Source: Gordonia effusa NBRC 100432
Lineage (GTDB): Bacteria > Actinomycetota > Actinomycetes > Mycobacteriales > Mycobacteriaceae
Reading direction: 5' to 3'
DNA length: 64,000 bases
Assembly (NCBI RefSeq): GCF_000241305.1
Contig: NZ_BAEH01000036.1
Span: forward strand, 62,001-126,000
This document shows positions 60,993 to 64,000 of the stretch, in pieces (the first letter of the stretch is position 1; each line of letters begins with the position of its first letter). Both the position numbers and the translations under genes were made by a program. The notes under the pieces are model-generated. The model worked only from the letters and a program-made list of their open reading frames with translations. It did not search any database and had not been told where the DNA came from.

Positions 60993-62048
60993 ATGAAGGG
61001 TTTCGGGTTCCTGAGTTTCGGCCACTACCAGCACGGATCGACGGTCGGTACTGCCGAGATGATTCGACAAGCAGTCGATATCGGTGTCGGCGCGGACGAG
61101 TTGGGCGTCAACGGCGCATATTTCCGTGTCCACCATTTTGCGACGCAGCAAGCGTCGCCAATGCCGCTGCTGAGCGCGATCGCGGCGAAAACGCGCGGCA
61201 TCGAAGTGGGTACGGGTGTCATCGACATGCGCTACGAAAACCCGCTCTACCTCGCCGAAGAGGCTGCGGCACTGGACATTCTCACCGACCAGCGAATCGC
61301 GTTGGGTATCAGCCGCGGATCACCAGAGCCAGCCGACCGAGGGTGGGAATCATTCGGCTACACCGGATCGACAGACCCGCGAGGCTCGGATATCGCTCGG
61401 GACAAATTCGAGCTGTTCCTGCGTGCTATCGACGGTGACGGCGTGGCCCCCGCGGCGTCGGGCGGGCCCGCGTTACCGATCGAACCTCGCTCCCCCGGCC
61501 TGCGCGAGCGCATCTGGTGGGGGTCAGGCAGCGCCAACACCGCCGAGTGGACTGGCCGGCAAGGACTGAACATGATGTCGTCGACGTTGGTCTTCAGCGA
61601 CGAAGCCCGACCGCTACACGAAGTTCAGTACGAGCAGATTGAGCGCTACCGCGTCGCATATGCCGATGCCGGATTCACCCGCCCGTCGCGAGTATCGGTG
61701 AGTCGCAGCATCTTTCCGATCGCCAGCGCCGACGACGCGCAGATGTTCGCGATTCTCGGCGCCCGCGAAGGCCGGGACGGTTTCGGTTCGATCGACGGTA
61801 AGACGGCAACTTTCGGTAAGACCTACGTTGGCGAGCCCGATCAGCTTGTCGCCGCATTGCGGGCCGATACCGCGGTGATGGCGGCGGACACGCTGATGAT
61901 CACCATTCCGTCGCAGCTCGGCGTCGACTTCAATCTGCGCGTCTTGGAATCATTTGCGCGTCACGTGGCACCGGAGTTGGGGTGGCAACCAAACACCGCG
62001 GGACCCGTGACCGGATATCCCGCGGCCGTGGCGCAGCCCGCCGACTAG
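60993..62048 (+). CDS. Luciferase-like (LLM) flavin-dependent monooxygenase
   Basis: 351-residue LLM protein: GAYFRVHHFATQQASPMPLLSAIA, VGTGVIDMRYENPLYLAEEAAALDILT (in parts), RIALGISRGSPEPA and a C-terminal barrel end (TFGKTYVGEPDQLVAAL). Belongs to the bacterial luciferase alkanal-monooxygenase-like group using FMN or F420. Starts 48 bp after the Pls-like gene and its 3' end overlaps the convergent DoxX gene by 4 bp. A role in polymer modification is possible only by position. Confidence 0.85.
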   Translation: MKGFGFLSFGHYQHGSTVGTAEMIRQAVDIGVGADELGVNGAYFRVHHFATQQASPMPLLSAIAAKTRGIEVGTGVIDMRYENPLYLAEEAAALDILTDQRIALGISRGSPEPADRGWESFGYTGSTDPRGSDIARDKFELFLRAIDGDGVAPAASGGPALPIEPRSPGLRERIWWGSGSANTAEWTGRQGLNMMSSTLVFSDEARPLHEVQYEQIERYRVAYADAGFTRPSRVSVSRSIFPIASADDAQMFAILGAREGRDGFGSIDGKTATFGKTYVGEPDQLVAALRADTAVMAADTLMITIPSQLGVDFNLRVLESFARHVAPELGWQPNTAGPVTGYPAAVAQPAD

Positions 62049-62458
62049 TCTTCGCGCTGCTGGCGGAACAGATAATGATCCGCGGCGGCGAGTCCCGGCT
62101 TGGCAAAGCCGACCGCCAACGATGCCGCGATCAGCACGAGGACGAGTTCGTAACCGCCATCGGAGGCCCAGAATCCGGCATCCCAGTGTGCATACGCCAT
62201 CGCGCCGATCATGTCCGCGGCCAGCAGGATTCCGACGAGCGGCAACAACAGCCCCAGTATCAGCAGGATTCCGCCGATGAGTTCGACCCAGGTCGCGTAC
62301 TGAGCGGCCAGTGCCGGTGCCGGAATTCCCATCGCGTCGAAGCCCTTCTCCACGTTGGAGATTCCGTTGGTGTGCAGCTTCTGCCAGCCGTGCATGATGA
62401 AGGTGAAACCAAGGATGATGCGCGCCGCGAATAGGGCGAGGCTGCGGATGGCGGTCAT
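62045..62458 (-). CDS. DoxX-family membrane protein
   Basis: 137 residues, four helices: ARIILGFTFIMHGWQKL at the start is the DoxX hallmark, followed by YATWVELIGGILLILGLLLP and GYELVLVLIAASLAVGF. In M. tuberculosis a DoxX protein forms a redox complex with SodA and SseA; those partners are not nearby here. ATG at 62458 follows GAGGGA. Confidence 0.88.
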   Translation of the reverse strand: MTAIRSLALFAARIILGFTFIMHGWQKLHTNGISNVEKGFDAMGIPAPALAAQYATWVELIGGILLILGLLLPLVGILLAADMIGAMAYAHWDAGFWASDGGYELVLVLIAASLAVGFAKPGLAAADHYLFRQQRED

Positions 62459-62546
62459 TGCTGTTCCCTCTTTCCAGGTTTGGTGTCGGTGGCCGGTGTG
62501 GCCCCCGGCGCGGGGTCGCCGAGCCGAGTAGTCTTTAAGAGCCGCG

Positions 62547-63947
62547 ATGCCGGTGAGCATCGCGAATCCGAAGTCAATCGAGCAGGGAGATTGGGTGCCA
62601 GGAAAATTGGGCCGACGGTCATTGCATCAGCCCCTTCTCGGTGCTCCCGCAGACCACATCGATTCCTACCTGCCAAATAACGGCAACCTGGGTTATCGCA
62701 TCTCCCGATACGACCTCGAGCTCACGTATAAAGTAGCGACAAACAGGTTGGTTGTCACGTCAACCATTACCGCGACTTCATTTCAGCAGCTCAATAGCTT
62801 CTCGCTCGACCTCGCCACGACGATGAGCGTCGCGCGAGTCACCGTAAACGGGCAGCGGGTCCGCTACACCCACCGTCGCAACAAACTAACCATCACCCCA
62901 CCCGGCGTCATCGACCCCGGCGGTGCGCTAACGGTGATCATCCGATGTTCGGGCAACCCGCGCCCGATCAAGGGAACGTGGGGCGAGGTCGGCTGGGAGG
63001 AGCTGTCCGAGGGGGCGCTCTGTGCCAACCAACCGAATGGAGCGGCGTCGTGGTTTCCGTGCGACGATCACCCGGTCTCCAAAGCCTCCTACCGATTCAC
63101 CATCACCACCGATTCGCCGTTCTACGCATTGGCCAATGGCGTGCTGCAGTCCAAGCGTGTCAAAGCCGGCCAGACCACCTGGGTGTACGAACAGGTTGAG
63201 CCGATGTCGACCTATCTTGCATCTGTGCAGGTCGGCCCGTACCGCCTCCGCGAACTCGCAACACGGCCGGTTCCAGTCAAAGCCGTACTGCCCCAACGGT
63301 TGATGTCGACGTTCGACATCGACTTCGGACGGCAACTGGAGATGATCGAGACCTTCTCGGAGATGTTCGGGCCGTATCCGTTCCCGCAGTACTCCGTAGT
63401 GGTCACCGACGATCCACTTGAAATACCCATTGAGGCACAAAGCTTTTCGATCTTCGGCGCCAATCATTGCGACGGCACTCGCGGTTCCGAACGTCTGGTC
63501 GCACATGAGCTGGCACACCAGTGGTTCGGCAATTCGGTGACCCTGGCCCGCTGGCGGGACATTTGGCTGCATGAGGGTTTCGCCTGCTACGCCGAGTGGT
63601 TATGGAGCCAGCACTGCGGCGGCAAATCCGCCGATGAATGGGCCAGCCACTATTACGCCAAGCTCGCCGCCCGACCGGTGTCGGTGCCGCTGTCAGATCC
63701 AGGGCCATCGCAGATGTTCGAGGATTGGGTCTACAAACGCGGCGCGATGACCCTTCATGCTCTCCGACTAACGATCGGCGACGGCAACTTCTTCGCCCTG
63801 CTGCGACGTTGGACCGACAAGTACCGATACGGATCAGTGACAACCGAGGACTTCACCACGCTGGCCGCCGGCTTTTCGTCGACGTCGCTGACCGGCCTGT
63901 GGCAAGCGTGGCTACATCAACCCCAGTTGCCGCCATATCCGCGATGA
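62547..63947 (+). CDS. M1-family zinc metallopeptidase (aminopeptidase-type)
   Basis: 466 residues: an N-terminal beta domain (ISRYDLELTYKVATNRLVV), PCDDHPVSKASYRFTI, and the zinc site HELAHQWFG followed 18 residues later by the Glu of WLHEGFACYAE, the HEXXH-X18-E pattern of gluzincins. It stops after the catalytic domain, lacking the large C-terminal domain of PepN, like the short actinobacterial M1 group. No signal peptide. ATG 62547 or GTG 62553 may start it. Confidence 0.92.
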   Translation: MPVSIANPKSIEQGDWVPGKLGRRSLHQPLLGAPADHIDSYLPNNGNLGYRISRYDLELTYKVATNRLVVTSTITATSFQQLNSFSLDLATTMSVARVTVNGQRVRYTHRRNKLTITPPGVIDPGGALTVIIRCSGNPRPIKGTWGEVGWEELSEGALCANQPNGAASWFPCDDHPVSKASYRFTITTDSPFYALANGVLQSKRVKAGQTTWVYEQVEPMSTYLASVQVGPYRLRELATRPVPVKAVLPQRLMSTFDIDFGRQLEMIETFSEMFGPYPFPQYSVVVTDDPLEIPIEAQSFSIFGANHCDGTRGSERLVAHELAHQWFGNSVTLARWRDIWLHEGFACYAEWLWSQHCGGKSADEWASHYYAKLAARPVSVPLSDPGPSQMFEDWVYKRGAMTLHALRLTIGDGNFFALLRRWTDKYRYGSVTTEDFTTLAAGFSSTSLTGLWQAWLHQPQLPPYPR

Positions 63948-64000
63948 GCGCGGCGTCGGACGCACCCGGGGTCGCGACGGATGAGACGAGCGCCGGGGAT
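63944..64000 (+). CDS. Start of a downstream gene (partial, runs off the right edge)
   Basis: ATG at 63944 overlaps the M1 peptidase stop by 4 bp (ATGA) and opens 19 codons, MSAASDAPGVATDETSAGD, to the window end. The overlap pattern matches the true gene junctions in this window, but too little is visible to name it. Confidence 0.45.
   Translation, partial: MSAASDAPGVATDETSAGD

Overview
The window comes from a moderately GC-rich actinobacterium of the order Mycobacteriales (mycolic-acid lineage, Nocardia/Gordonia/Rhodococcus/Mycobacterium-like). Evidence: a mycobactin/nocobactin-type siderophore locus with IdeR boxes, an LpqH (19 kDa antigen)-type lipoprotein, F420-dependent glucose-6-phosphate dehydrogenase, the GlnX-GlnH-PknG signalling operon, and a gene neighbourhood (thiC/thiD, thiGSO-thiE, mutT3-like, glnX-glnH-pknG, ackA-pta, fgd1, fadE7) that from memory matches the Rv0400c-Rv0423c region of M. 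tuberculosis. The species cannot be fixed from the sequence alone.

Layout. 1-15.9 kb: an iron-regulated salicylate-oxazoline hydroxamate siderophore locus. A minus-strand operon runs from salicylate synthase through an ABC-2 exporter, an ArCP-Cy-A-PCP NRPS, a free-standing ketosynthase, a free-standing acyltransferase and lysine N6-hydroxylase to a formyltransferase cut by the left edge. The salicyl-AMP ligase is divergent, followed by an LpqH-like lipoprotein and a ferric-siderophore reductase. Formylation suggests a nocobactin/formobactin/amamistatin-type product rather than a lipid-acylated mycobactin. 16-19.5 kb: a small membrane protein, a GNAT with a perfect CRP-type box, and a TPP riboswitch driving thiC-thiD. 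19.6-27.6 kb: the complete kdp potassium system (kdpFABCDE order) preceded by an extra 30-residue membrane ORF. 27.7-32.6 kb: an ABC ATPase with a wrecked permease, a cupin/MarR pair with clear operators, and thiO-thiS-thiG behind a second TPP riboswitch, divergent from thiE.

32.6-39 kb: accessory stretch with three regulator/target pairs and small secreted proteins: HxlR next to a dead quinone oxidoreductase, TetR next to an MBL hydrolase and secreted lipase, a branched-chain leader peptide/attenuator ahead of a stand-alone LeuA regulatory domain, and a phospholipase A2-lipoprotein-membrane protein trio. 39-45 kb: NUDIX hydrolase, glnX-glnH-pknG. 44.8-56.7 kb: central and redox metabolism (F420-type oxidoreductase, ackA-pta, fgd1), a multidrug-type ABC exporter behind a SoxR-like promoter, fadE7-like acyl-CoA dehydrogenase and an esterase. 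57-64 kb: a 1300-residue Pls/PosA-type NRPS (A-PCP plus three membrane/beta-helix repeats), a luciferase-like oxidoreductase, DoxX and an M1 aminopeptidase.

No tRNA, rRNA, CRISPR array, insertion sequence or prophage was seen. Most genes abut or overlap by 4 bp (ATGA/GTGA), and several regulator genes appear to be transcribed without a leader.
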